NCBI GenBank assembly: GCA_017562135.1
Contig: QEYB01001638.1
Location: forward strand, 372,001-436,000
Length of the DNA stretch: 64,000 bases
Reading direction: 5' to 3'
DNA from: Dipylidium caninum
Taxonomy: Eukaryota; Platyhelminthes; Cestoda; Cyclophyllidea; Dipylidiidae
Part shown: piece by piece, positions 11,154 through 24,400 of the stretch
How the letters are laid out: each line of letters starts with the position of its first letter
Numbering within the stretch: position 1 is the stretch's first letter
Program-made: the position numbers and the translations under genes
The notes under the pieces: generated by a model
The model's database searches: none
The model's input: only the letters and a program-made list of their open reading frames with translations
What the model was told of the DNA's origin: nothing

Positions 11154-14100
11154 TCAAGTCATGACCACATCAGGGCAATCCGATTTGGAGGCGACAGCGG
11201 ATTCCCGACGTAATTTATGTGCGGCATTAAAGGTTCCCAAAAGAGCGTCAGGCAAAGGATCTCGGCCCCTGAAGGATTTGAAAACGTTGCGGCAAGAAAG
11301 GGCTGTTCCCGGGTCAAGAACTGTCTCTCTGTATCGAGTGAATAGATGTTTAACCTAATGGAAACAAATAAAGTTAGCTAGAGTAACGTTAAGCAAGATT
11401 GTATACATTCAGAATTAAATGGTTGCATCGAACAAGGTGTGCATATCTAACCTGCGTCGCGTCCCATTGTTCGTCAAAGCCGGCCTCAATGAATGCAGAT
11501 ACACAGTCAAGGGCAATGACTTGGCGCCAGACCTCGAGATATCGCATACCAGGAATTCCGCGAGATCCGAAGAGGCCCAAAGCAGAGCAGGCCCATTGGT
11601 CATCAGGGTGGGATCGGTAGGGTAAGTGTTTGGACCACAATGACTCAGAGAGCGCGTGCCAGGTCTTCCACGTAGACCTGCTTTTTGCCCACAGCTCCAG
11701 GTCAAACCGCGACTCGTAGAGAGCACGTAGAAATGGCAAAGCCATCACTCTCGTTATTCCTTGATGAACAGCGTAAAGATATGGTGATTATGGTCACACC
11801 GCGGCAATACTTGAAATAATTTACGTTTCCAAAATAACTAAGACATGCTTCGGGCTAAGCAAGTTATAACATAATTGGTGGCTGTGTGGCATACCTGACA
11901 AACATTCTTGGCAAAAGTAGGTGTAAGCATGGTGTGAAAATGATTCAAGAGGGCTTACCGTGTACGGGGTTGAAAACAACTCGTTTGACTTCAGTATCTG
12001 CAAAAGGACCTCCAAAAATGGCTTGGCGCATCGATCCAGAACGAATGAGAAGAAGCTTGATGAGATCTTGAGTAAGGAATGCGTTGTCCCTTACAGGAAT
12101 ACCCCCTGTCGAGCCTGCAAAACTTACACCCGGCATCGGTGTAGACAAACCCGTGAAAGTGTACGAGGGAGTACAACTAACGACGTGTTGTAAACATTTC
12201 CCGAAAGCCGAAGCAATTCCCAGTGCTTCCTACACAAATAAATAGTGCGCAATTATGGAAATGGATTTAATCAAGATGTAGGATAAGTGGTATGGAAGGC
12301 ATAACAACAGGAGCCAGAACTATGGCTTCAGTACTGAACGGTTTTGACCGGATTTGAGCAAAGGCAAACAAACCAAAGTACCAGTTGTAACACGCAAAGT
12401 GGGGCCGCATACAAGTGTTCAGCATATGTGGCAATAAATATGTACGAACCATCTCTGAAAGACCAATGCGAATGGCGTCGGAGGGGAGGCTACCGAAGAT
12501 ACAGGCGATCGATACCTCAGCAGCGACGGTTGAGGGTGATTTGGAAGACACCGGAAAACGAGTTACCAGGGGCACAGGAGTCATGTTGTCGAAAGACGCC
12601 ACACCGAAATGGTGCCTACGTTAAATGAAAACGACAACTAAGTCTGCTAAGATTACACGACTGCACAATTTTGGAAGTGTTAAACGATACGCACGCAACA
12701 CACTAACATGAAGCAATAATGTACTCTCGATATGATAATGAAAGTTAATATTGAGCAGGTAATTCGCCACAATTGCAAAGCACGATGCAACCGAAAATAA
12801 AGCCACAAAAGCCAATCAGATTTTACAAAATTCCTTTAAAACTTCCAATTTCAATTGCGCCTGTACGAAGCAATAAACAAAAACAGATAAATTGGAATTC
12901 CTGACTACAAATGTTTTTATACCAATGGCAATAATCCCCCTACATAATGGTCAGATGAAATAGACTTCCGTTGGCTGGTCTTTCACTTCGATTACCCACT
13001 TAGATTTTGTTAATATATTGTGAAGACGCTTGCCAATTTGGAAATAGGTTGACAATTTACGCATACAACAGGTCACTGCTCGTTTGCAAGGCTCCTATAC
13101 CGTCACCCAAGTAAAATAAATGGCAAGTGAGGAGGCAAAATTGTATCAGTGGTTAAACTCATGTTGCGTCGTCTGATTTTGAAGCGTAAAACAACTCGGA
13201 TTATAAATATGAAGGCCAGAGACAGAACGAGGGGGAATGACTTACTTTGGATTGAGATCAACCAGAATCTCTCCAAGTTTCATACCCCTCTCACCAGCGT
13301 TTTTCACTTCGTAGATAACACTATCGGCGATGCCGAGACGAGCTGCGTAGCCCGCGCCCGGAGACAGTCGCCTAACCACGAGACCGAAAAGGTCGCCAAG
13401 CCGCAGAAATATACGATCCATGGTTGCTTCAAAGGGCAGGATGCGTTCGTGTCGCGGATCCGTGGAAAGGCTTGATCCCGGCGCCAGTGACATTGTAAAG
13501 TTGTATTGCTCTATCGCGTACGCAATGTCATGGTGCTCCAAACTGGCTACAATGTATGAGTAGATGGGCCTTATAATCCAGTTAAACAAATTTAATCTAG
13601 GTAGCTATACTGAATTTATGTAATCGAAATAGGTGAAATACTCATTTGTGAGTCTTAATAATCCTTTCATTTGCATTACCTGTTTTTGTTAATAGCAAAC
13701 GATAACAGCGACGAAAAATAAATCTTAGAACCTTACGTACAAGTAGCTCCCGATCATGTAAGCCAAATCCGTCCCGGTATACAGATGAATAAATTGACAT
13801 GACAATAAATGAAGTAATAACGGCAAAATCAAGAAAAATGTATACTCGCGATCATAACTACTAATGTATTGACTAGTTTCTTATTGATTCAACATAGAAT
13901 AATGTAAAGCATAACATATATTCAGAACTTTCTAATGTATTTGGTCAGTATAACCTCGGGACAAGACGTATCTGAAATTTACTGTGGTCGCATTTAAGTT
14001 AGCTCAAGATTACGAGAAGGAATGACTTTTAAAAAATTTAAACAGTTCTAATAATTTAGAGCTTACGTGCTATACGTAGATGAGGTTCTGCCCACTCATT

Positions 14101-16066
14101 GAGAGTGCGCCACTCAAGTTCGCCTAGAGGGAAGAGCTGCTTACGAATGGGTTCGAGGATTTGGTCAACTAGGGAGTCAGGATCAACGGGTCCCCGCCCG
14201 CTGGGGGCAGTGCGGCGCCAAACGAGAGAAAGCCAGTCAGGTGCCCCCATTGTAGAGGCAACTTGGGAGCGCAGACGCCTCATCTGCTCGATACGATCAT
14301 CGTTTGAGGCATGCTGACCGGAAGAGCCTCCGAAGGTACGTTGACTTGCTCGCTGAACTAAAGCCTGCCACACCATCCGTCGTAACTGAGAACGTAGAAT
14401 ATGGATTTAGAGACGTCAATATATAGAAATTATCAAACGGAAATATAAACGGTGTTAGTATAGGCAAAATGAACCCTTGACAAAATACATTAATGCATTA
14501 CAAAGAAAGGTGAAAACACGAATCTTTGAAAAACCAACTTATTCATAGGTAATAGAATAAATAGGACGAAAAAAGATAAGCATTTTATATATCTAGACAA
14601 ATGAAACGCACAATTGACATGTTGCATGAGAAGTACACTAACAAGTCATACATTTGCAGATGCATAACCAGCTAATAAGGCGATTGTGGTTAAAATCACT
14701 AACCCGTCGAATAAAGAACAGAATGATACAAATAGTAAAGGATAACATGTTATCACCGCCAGTAAATGGGATATAAATGACTTACCTCCCTATTACTGCA
14801 GTGGCACAGAAACATCTGAGCAGACTTTTCGACCCCTAGATTGACACGCATTCCTTTGAAGTAACCGCCTTCGCGCTTTCCACCTAGGACATAAGGAAGC
14901 CAATTTGGTGCCGAGGCGGATAAATCTGACTCCGCCACCGGTATATATCCGGAAGAATTTGGGCTGAGTACATTGGTGAGGTAAGCAGGCAATTGTGAAC
15001 CAATATGCTTAGCCCCGTCATAACGTCCTGTGATGGAAGCCTGATGAAGAGTGTCAGGAGCACTGACAAAAGCACTATTGGTAACCATTTGTTCAAACAT
15101 GTTCTCCGTTTTCATTAACTCGGAACGAAGATAAAAAAGCTGATTAAGGAGTTTCTGACAGTTAGCCTTTCCCTTAGATTGAGGGAAATGAGATGAGTCA
15201 CAGGAAACGCATGAATCGATTTTACCTGCAGCAGTGGCTGCAAGAGCGGCTCCATTGAAGTAACTTTCGGCAAGCAGTTGTTCGACAACCCCTACAAGAA
15301 GAATCACTATTTCTTCAAAATACGGGAGATAAGAGGGAATTTCAGCTAACTATGAATAAAAGATAAGAAAGATATTTATTCAACATATAAAGGCAAAAAT
15401 TCATTAGCCCGTACCAAGATAATCTTACAGCAATCTGAAAAGGTAAAATGGGCTAGATAAATAAAGCATTTGTAGCTACGAGTTGTCATATCACTGTCTA
15501 TTACCTCTCCTTAATTTATCCTGGGGATCCAGCTGCAGAAGAATCTTATGAAGGGCACAATAAATTTCGGCATTGCTATACAAATGTTCACTTTGGGCAC
15601 GCAGAAACTTAATGGATAAACGACCGATTATTAGACGCCAGGCAGGATCATTGTTTGTTACGCTGAGGCTCGCGATAAGTTGAATAGAATTTTGGACAGG
15701 AAAAATAATCTCATCTATTTTGGTTACAATATTCTCATATGTGACGGGGATGCGAAGGGATTTAATACCCTCAGCAAGCTTTGAAAGAGCAACTTGGTAC
15801 TCGATGATCTGTTTCGATATTCCAGAGAATATCTGCTCGACTTTAATATCGTCAAGTCTAAACAAACTGACAATAATGTTTTTGATATACCTTGGCAAGG
15901 AGGATAGCTGCAACAGTGGATTATTTTGGAAACTATCGTTAGGGATTTCAGGAATGACATAATAAAATTGTCCTTTAGACTCAGTTAATTGGTCGGCCGT
16001 GAAAGCACTGCGTATTATTTTAAAAAGAACCGGCCGGCGACTGGAAGACTGCAGCAGGCGAAGCAT
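11154..16066 (-). CDS. MIPEP: Mitochondrial intermediate peptidase homologue (M3 family), apparently catalytically dead
   Basis: Family members are zinc endopeptidases of the mitochondrial matrix that remove an octapeptide from imported precursors. Exons: 16066-15505, 15291-14786, 14385-14067, 13569-13246, 12615-12450, 12229-11959, 11759-11452 and 11354-11154. The ATG at 16066 opens a typical matrix-targeting leader (MLRLLQSSSRRPVLFKII). MIPEP landmarks follow in order, e.g. AEIYCALHKIL, DPDSLVDQILEPI, RFPVSSKS, LQHV, FLRALYESRFD and RYRETVLDPG. Where the family has HEMGH this protein has SEMEA (exon 5/6 junction); where it has FAEVPS it has FTGLST, so both zinc His and the third ligand Glu are missing. 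The H..GY..YY substrate loop is also replaced. Almost all junctions close in frame with good sites (for example GTAAGT after exon 4). The exception is exon 3 to 4, which are out of phase by one base as drawn, so a small exon or another splice site is missing there. The protein is longer than human MIPEP (about 885 versus 713 aa). Confidence 0.8.
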
Positions 16067-16578
16067 ATTTAAAAGTACGCCTCCGGAACCAAGGACAAAC
16101 AAACAGTGATGGATATATGTATTTCAGGAGGCATACATTTAAACCATTTGCAAGTCGGTTTATATAAAGGGGTTAGAGGTTTAAGGCGTAAATTTTATTA
16201 GCAAACCAGATGGTCGACTGTGGTTTGGTCGACTCTTGTTATTATAAAGGAAGGTTGGGAATAAAGGAGTTTAACATCGTCAAACTGATAATGTCTAAAG
16301 ATTTGGACTGACCCACGGTTCGAATCTGGGTGTGCGTTATTTATCAAAGGTCTCTCGAGCGTTGCGAGGCAGAAAAATATGACAGGATGAAAAAACTTCT
16401 ATGTTACAAGATGAAACATTTGCTCTGCTAAAAAGTGGGAAGATGAATAGGCGCAGGGATTACCAAATGATAACCTAGGGAACATTTAAAAGACGTGAGT
16501 CGTGTGAACACATATATGTTGTCGGATCACGTAAACGGTGACTAATTTATGTTTCAAAACACCAAATCAGAATACCTT

Positions 16579-17984
16579 TCATTGCTTCAGAGGGGATCGT
16601 AGATGAGAAATAAGATGATCAAAAGCCTTAGGAAATACCGAAAAAACGCCCAAACCCCGAATGGGCGCACTCCATTTTTCGCACCTATGCATCCCCCAGA
16701 TGATCGCTGAAATCTCTCCGCTTACAACATTCTGAATGTTTTTAATATCAAGAAAATATTTAACTATCTGTCTATGAGCCTTAACGGCGGGCAAATGGTC
16801 TATGGTGAGATGCGAATTGCACGATGAGATGATATATGGCAGATCCAGAAACATTTCAGAGGTGTGATTATTTCTTGAGAAATTGATAAGGTCTTCCCAG
16901 AATGGCGGAAATGAATCCTTGTAGCAGGCAACGGGTTTTGATCTTTTTATTGAGAATACATTTATGTTCTATAACGTTTGTTTCACTATAAGAATGAAGG
17001 TTCTTTTGCTTTCATTTAGGTTGTCCAATTTGTTCTTCTTCTTAGAGAGTATGATGCGGAGCAGGAAAAGGCGCATTTGCATAACAGCTAGTCATTACAT
17101 AAATCCGAGTTCTAATCTTCTGAAATCGGGATTGAAATAGGGTTTTTAATGAATGAGTTTATAACAAATACAAAACTATCTCGCCGAGCACTCGAGGGCA
17201 TCGTTTGAATTCTAGCAGGAATAGAACTAATGAAACTAAACACGAAATTTTAAAACCATCCGCCTGCCTCATATACTAATATGATTGAACAAAAATGTTT
17301 TCATGTAGTCTGCGCGAGTTTCAGTAATGTACAACATGCTTTTAACTGCTCCTTATTATTCTGAATGATATTGGCACTTGAAATAATTAGAGACGGTTAA
17401 ATAATAAAGTGCGCTCTCAACAAGGTAAAGTAAATAAATGAAGCCGGTTTGTTAAAAGCCATGTAGGGAGATAGCACAGGTAATAGGAGGGAATCAGAGA
17501 TTCGAAGGATGGCCGGCTGATTAAGAATTGAAAGCACATTTTCAAAGATTGTTGAACTTTCCATCATAAAGCAAAATTTGGAAGCTGCCTTTGCGTTTTC
17601 GGAGGGATAGGTCCTCAAGCATTCCTTTACGACTTTCCTAGGCTTTATCGGCACAAGTCGCTTTGGAGTCAAAAGTAAAATTGCGATTATTCTTATGGCG
17701 TTCTCTATGGCTGAACACGAGCAATTTGCGTCGTCCAAACTTCAAAAGAAACATCAAGAACGATAAAAGTAAAAATTCGGCAATGTAATGTCCTCAAATA
17801 ATTTTGTGTACGTCATTAACAATATAGTTTGCCATTTTAATTTCACACAATAACGTGTTTTTAATAACCTAAAGACTTCTCGCGTACACAGGCGGGACGC
17901 TATGAGGTTAGGCACCCATTTGAAACGCGCGGACTTTTGTAGCCAAACATTTTTGTTATGACCAGGAAATTTAAGCTTTAACAA
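16579..17984 (-). CDS. Unidentified minus-strand open frames, possible exons of a helical-repeat protein
   Basis: Three minus-strand frames lie upstream of the MIPEP-like gene: 17984-17754, 17738-17397 and 16854-16579. The middle one (AIENAIRIIAILLLTPKRL and following) and the last are rich in Leu/Ile with the periodicity of alpha-helical repeat proteins. I considered a TANGO6/RTP1-like HEAT-repeat protein but could not align enough of it to call. No start codon or splice chain is convincing. This could be a degenerate gene copy, part of a gene with further exons, or chance frames in AT-rich DNA. Confidence 0.25.
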
Positions 17985-18489
17985 GTTACATGTGTGGGTT
18001 TGTATAATATACGTTTACGGATATAATCTTCCTCAGCTTTGTATGTGTTTGCAACACTTCGTGGGCCATACGATTTTTTCAGCGCTTTCAACGAGCTTCT
18101 TTTCATGTGTGCTTTACAATACTACACTATTTTACAGGCCCAAACCAAACTATTTTTTCAGCGAAGTCTATTCTTCGCTTAGTGCACTATCCAGCTTTCT
18201 TTCATATCACTAATGATGTTAAACACGTCTTAATTAACTTTGGCGGTTAATAGTTTAAAAATTATTTTGGCTGTGAAATTATTGGAAAGCCTCTTACATA
18301 GATTATTATTCGACATGATCCGCATGACGTTTGTGCAAAAGGTGAATGTGTATATTTTTCTATTTTTCTTTCCGACTCTTGGTTTCTGAAAGATAATTTT
18401 GCTTGACTTTGTAACGAGCATATTTTCATCAAGTTCTTACCTATGTTTTTCTGAACTTCATATCCTCATTTTTCAGGTCTTCGCAACTG

Positions 18490-21400
18490 ATGACTACTAT
18501 TAATCCGAATTTTCCCAACCATGCCTCTCTCCACGCCAATAAAGTGCCCGGATTCTTTTTCAGGAAAAGAGTTGAACGGATAGACTGGAAGCGACTGGGT
18601 ATTATTTGATTAACACAAATTTATTATTTTGCTTAGCTTCAGTTGACGTTTGTCGTGTAGTTAGCCAGATGGACATCGATGCACTGCAAGAAAATCTTGT
18701 TAGCGTCCGCCTTCTGTGATATCACTTCGGAGCTAGTAAGAATGTCTACATAGTTGACAAATCATTTTTCACTAGGATACACGATATGTGGATACAAACC
18801 TCATTAAACTCTTCCAGCTTGCGCAGCTTCTTATTGAATATCTCTTGGTGCGCAAATAAATAACATTAATACGTGTTTTACCCTTTTAATCGTTTAGTAC
18901 TCGCAGGACTACCTTACGAATACAGTAGACAGTCTGAAGTTAGAGAATCAAACAATAAAAAAGGTTAGTGCGAACTTAAGTTTATATAATAATGAAATGC
19001 GCTGTATAACGTCTTTAGACAGTCCTATGAGCATATTTCTCTTCACTGTATTCATCCCGTTGGCCACTTGATGGCCAAATTTGACTATTGTACAAGAATT
19101 CCAAAAGTTCTAGTCTCTCGTATAGCATTTTAGGGAATGGGATAAGTGATTGGTCTGATAAAAAATTTATTATACTAAGAGACAGTAACTCTAATATGCG
19201 AGAAACTTTTGAAATCGCGACCTTTGATTACGGGGTTTCTTATGCTTAACTCCCTCCTTTAGGAAGCTGAGACGCTTAAAAAACGCCTAGATCAGCAAAT
19301 GCAGCGCTTGACAACCACGAGAAAAGAGTGTCACCGACGACGTTTACTCCTTCTTGCACAACAGCGCCTGATGAATAATGGACCTCAATCTTACCATCGG
19401 TGCCCTCATTGCCCTAAAGCTTTCATCAATGCTTCTTTCCTCAGTGCACATCTTTTTCGCCGACATCCCGATGTGGTCTCAGCTCTCCATGACATTGAGC
19501 TTGCTCGTTCTAATTTTTTTTCAACAAACAGCGGAACTCATTGTCAAGCGCAAAAAGCTGTGAATGTAAAACAACCTGCTTTGGTATGTTCCACCTTATT
19601 AACATCTTTTCTCCCTTAAATCTCTTTGACATTGAATTCCATTTTCTCGTTTTCCATAAAAACGGTCTCTTTCAGAACAGTATTATTACAGAGAGAGCAG
19701 TTCCCTATTCACCACAAAGCCCTTTTTTTATTTCCTCTAATTTTTCGAAATCTTTGGTTAAGGTTCTCGTTAAAACCAAAGTGTATTTGGACTTCTGCGA
19801 AACCCCCTTATATATGATATAATGCATTCCAGACGACAAACTTGGAAGAGCAAATTCGGGAGGTTCTCAATCACCTCAAGTCTTCAGGTCCCAACGCTTT
19901 CTCCACCACAGACTTCGGCAATGGTGCAGACCGTAGAGGTGAAAGGTGAGGCGACCTCTCGTACAACTGGAGAAGATGGAACAACATCAGAAGTTGTGTG
20001 GCGACGACGCACGGCTGAGTTGGAGCGCCAACTGGAAGGAGAACGCGAGCGTATACGCCAGTTGGAGGAGCGTAATCGCGCCTGGCAGGACTCCATTACT
20101 TCGCAGCACAGGGTGCGTCACTCCACCGCCTCTAGAGGCGTTGCTCACTCGCGTTCGGGATGAAGTCATCCGACCGGCCACCCTCGCAACACCTCCCACT
20201 TTACCTTACCTCTAAAAGTATCCACCTTTCTGTTATTCTTGACAACTCATTTAAGGTTGGTCACATTTACTTATATAGGGCATGCTACACATTCGTCCCT
20301 ATTTTTAGTGCCGGTAATAATCATTATCAGAGGTGTATAAATTAATCTATTTCAAAACTGATTTCGAAAACACTCACACAAATATGAGAGTCTGCTTGAC
20401 CAAACCGCTTCTGCATCTCTCATTGCTAACAAAAAATGCATATGGGAAAGCCATGATAAATCTACTAACTGACTTCCATTTTATGCCTTTGAACTTCGGA
20501 GGTGGTACCTCGGCTGAACAAGCAGTAATGGTCAACTGAAGGTTTTGATCTTTACATCCCACTTACATCCCAACAGTCTTCAGCTCATTTTTTAATTTGG
20601 CTTCTTCTTTTTAATTCTTATTGAATGGTGCCTCGTAGAACCTGTGAAGTAAACCCAGTTTTCCCGCCTACAAAGTGTAGGTTTGTATCACTGTGAGAGG
20701 TTGAGTACAGCTTTCCTTGTCAAGTCCCGTTATCTACTAGAAATAACAAATCAGGTTATCCCGATATTTGATATTCTAGACCGATATTGAAAGAGTACGG
20801 GATTTGTTTGAAGTGGAACTGCGAAACTTGAGGGCCGAAAACCTGGAGACGCAAAAGGAACTGATCCAGCTTCGAGTCAAGAGAGGTGAGATCACGCAGA
20901 AGCACATTATGAGAGTTTTCACGAGTTAGATACCTTTTTGCCTATTTCCGCATATTTTCATTCAAAAACTTCTCGTTACAGCTGATGTTTCCACTTTCGG
21001 CGACATAGAGGAGGACGTGCCCGAACAGGTTTGTCCCCTTCCTGCCCATTGTCCCGCTACGACATTTGGTGCACTCTCCCACTTTTCTTCTTCGTTCCTT
21101 TCAGTTGGAGCGCCAAGTTAGGAGTCTGGAGGTAAGATCCGTCCCCTCGCCCCGGAAATTTTTGATTCTAACAAAATATAGCGAAGTTCGTCGATGAGGA
21201 GGAAAGTAGAATTAGGCGGAGTGCAATCATGCCTTCCGATTTCTATTTCACGCGTTAAAGCGGGGTCGCACAGTCACTGTAATTACTGGCAAGAAAGACA
21301 ACTATAATCATGGCGCACCATTTTTTTGGCCGAATCATCACTCGTGTATTCCACAGGGCACTCCAATTTGTATAGGAAGGATGTACCAATCATTGAGATT

Positions 21401-24400
21401 TTATTCTGGATAGTCACCGTCGTGTTTCAAGAAGATAGAACCTTCAAGGGTCAAAATGACCAAAGGGACTGCGTCTGAGCGCTCTCCCAAACCAGCCTCC
21501 ACACCATCTTCCTCTTCCAATCTCCCGATAATTGAAATGGTGAACAACGCCAACAACACAGCCCAGTCGATGTGCTACAGCTCACCTCTTAACTCTCAGA
21601 GGATCAGTGTCAGTGACGGTGCCACTAGTCCAATGCGCAATCTCGATGCAACTCATGCAGTACACGCAACACATTCGGGGCGACGAAAAAGAAAGCATAA
21701 GGAAATCCTCAAATGCGCCAACGCCGCCGTTCAAGCGATGGTACATGAGTCCACTCAGCAACATCTCAGTTCAGACGTCTTCGGTGTACAAAACCAGCAA
21801 GCCTTTCGTAAAAACAGTGGCCTTGTCGTAGAAGGTTTGATCGTCAAGACGGAGGATGAGGAAGATGGTGAAATGGATAAGAGTCGCAGCATCCATCTAA
21901 TCCCCTTTGTGGTTCCATCATCGGGTATTCTACATCCCGCGGTACAAGAGGTTATTACCGTTCTTTATCGCTAAACTATTGCGTTCGTTGGGTTTTCCGT
22001 TCCCTCTTCATGGCACAACTATTACAATCTGAACAGATTGCAATCACTTCACTGTAGACCTCAGTGAAGAAGGGGAAGTATCATCGCTCCAGTGAGTCGG
22101 GTTGCGATAACAACAAGATCGTGCAGTTGGTTGACGACGGCAGCTACACCTCGGATTATGTGAAAGAGCGTTTGAGGGCATCGCATCTCTCCACCAAACC
22201 GAAGGGAGGAGGATCCGAAAGACCACAAGGACCTTCACGAGCGAGGAGTAAGCTCATATACGTACAGAGATCTCGCAGACAATTGTGTAATCGTTTCTCA
22301 CAAATTACTAAAATCCACAATTGCAGGTGATGAATTAAGAGTGAATCCATTGGAGAGCATCCCACATTTTAAAGACCAGATGGTGGAATTGCGCTCCAAT
22401 TCTGACGCGATGAAGCGTCTGCGTGAGGAAATGGAGGCTCTCTTGTCCGAACAACTAATGGACCACAATGTAGACGCCAATGCCAAAGGGTTGACAAAGG
22501 GCAAATTTAACGAAACTCTTGACATCCTCGGTCAAGAGCGACAGCAGTTGGCACGAAAGCACCCAAATTTTACGGAAATCCGTGCTGTAATTTTACTTTT
22601 TAACCTACATGCAGGTATCTTTTTCGGCGATAAAGGGTTTCCATGCTTGCTTGCGTAGAAAATAAAGTAATTTGTGAAATACTACGTGGACGCAGCTGCC
22701 AGCGTAGTCTACTGAGTGGCCGCACCACCGCCCCCTTGTCCCCGCTCACCCACTTGTTGTCATGTGGCTCCAATTCGCCTCTTTGCAGACCTCTTTGAGT
22801 GTTGGTCCACCTTTAATCCACTTCATTTCACTGCCAATTAATCTTACCTTCTACGCATACTCGATGCATATTATGAACAGACCACTTTAAACAGATGGTT
22901 TAAGTAGTTGACGGAGAGACGTATATTTATTGTTTCTTTATAGACAATAGCGCGAAAAGTTGATCACATGGCTCTGATAGCGATTCATTCAAAAAGAGAA
23001 CGCCACAATTCTTCCCCTCTGCGGGGCAGCGATGGTGGCAGCAGTGGCGGAGGCGATGGAGCAGGCTGCCAGAAGAAGCCTCGAGCATCACGCGCCACGG
23101 AGCGTGTCATGTCAGGCCGACCACCCAGTGGCCGACCCGCCTCCCTCACCTCGCTCACGCCCCTCCTTTCGCCGATTGCAGAGCACCGGCGCTTCGCCAC
23201 TGCCAGTCCTAACTTGCGCAAGACCAATCCAACACAATCAAAGCAGTCGCTTTTTGAGAACACCGAATACGAGGAGGACGCGGACAGCGGCGGCGAGGGC
23301 GTTAGAAAGGCGGATGACAGGACCGCTGTTCACAAGTAGAGTTTTTCAGAGTTTCTCTAACATAAGCAACTTCCTCAGAGTTTCTCTAACATAAGCAACT
23401 TCCTTACGGTTGTAATTTCATACTTTATGTAAAGGATATAAGGAAAATGACGCAGTGCATACTCATAAGGGGACTGCAAAGTGCGAACACAGGCGTGCCG
23501 CGAGATCCCATTCTTAGGGAGGGGAGAGATGCTCTTGACCGTAGCGATGTTTTAATTTCCAGGAGCTACTTGTCATTCGTATTGTCAACTACAGCGCGAT
23601 GAGGGGCTGAGAGGGGGGAGGGGTGTGCGTGATTAATCAAGGTGGGTAGCGCTATGCTCGCCTCTTTGGTGTGCCTGTTAGAATAACAACGTCACCCTCC
23701 TCTCGCCCCAAAGCACGAATGCGATAGAAGGCGGTTGTGTGATACATTTGTAATGCCGGGGTTCCCGAAATATGTAGCAAATAAGGTTTGAATGCCATCA
23801 TCACTATCATCATAGTGGCTTGGGGACTGCCTACAGTTTGCTTGCCCTCATCCTCACCGATCATGCAGTCTTGTAATTGAGAGGTCCCAACTGGCCTCAC
23901 CTGTCGCGTCTCCGTTCCAATTTGACCACTGAGGATGGCGACGGAAAATCAAGGGAGGGTCGGAAAATGCGTTAACGCTAAATCAAATTTGAAGTCATTT
24001 CACACTTAGTTGACTCGGTAATGTTTCTTACTAAAAAACCACTAGTTCGGTTTGACACATGGTTCCTTGTTAATATCACCGTATTACCTCTGTAGCAACT
24101 GCAGGAGAAGAGTAAAAAAGGTGGTTCTGGCGTTTAGAAACGATGAGGGAGTATCGCCTTTGGCTGATATTCTTCGTGGTTAATGACTCCACGGTTGAGA
24201 GAGACGTGGAAAAGCGCTATGAAACGGGGTTGAATCCCGCGCCAAGTGCACACAAGGCGGCGAAATAAGCGCCGATGAAGGAGAAATTAGTGTAGCATTA
24301 GGCCCCAACATTGTTTCAGCTTTCATGTACCTATTATGTGGTTTTCAGCAGTTGTAAACGTTGACTTCAAACTCTCAGACTGTCCCTTTTTCGTCAGATT

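Noticed and set aside
13140..13165. Minus-strand CATGAGTTTAACCAC reading HEFNH, a possible missing zinc motif for the MIPEP-like gene
   Set aside because: It is followed at once by a stop, its flanks do not match the M3 family, and exon 4 joins the 12615 exon in phase without it.
13548..13961. Long plus-strand and minus-strand frames overlapping MIPEP-like exon flanks, and similar shadows over TTLL5 (43548-43961)
   Set aside because: Antisense shadows of real coding exons.
16300..16345. tRNA-like B box (GGTTCGAATCTGG)
   Set aside because: The T-arm does not pair correctly and no acceptor stem, D-arm or anticodon arm can be drawn upstream.
24205..24245. GGGGTTGAATCCC motif resembling a tRNA T-arm
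   Set aside because: No full cloverleaf; it lies in a DZIP1 intron and is probably chance or an old SINE trace.
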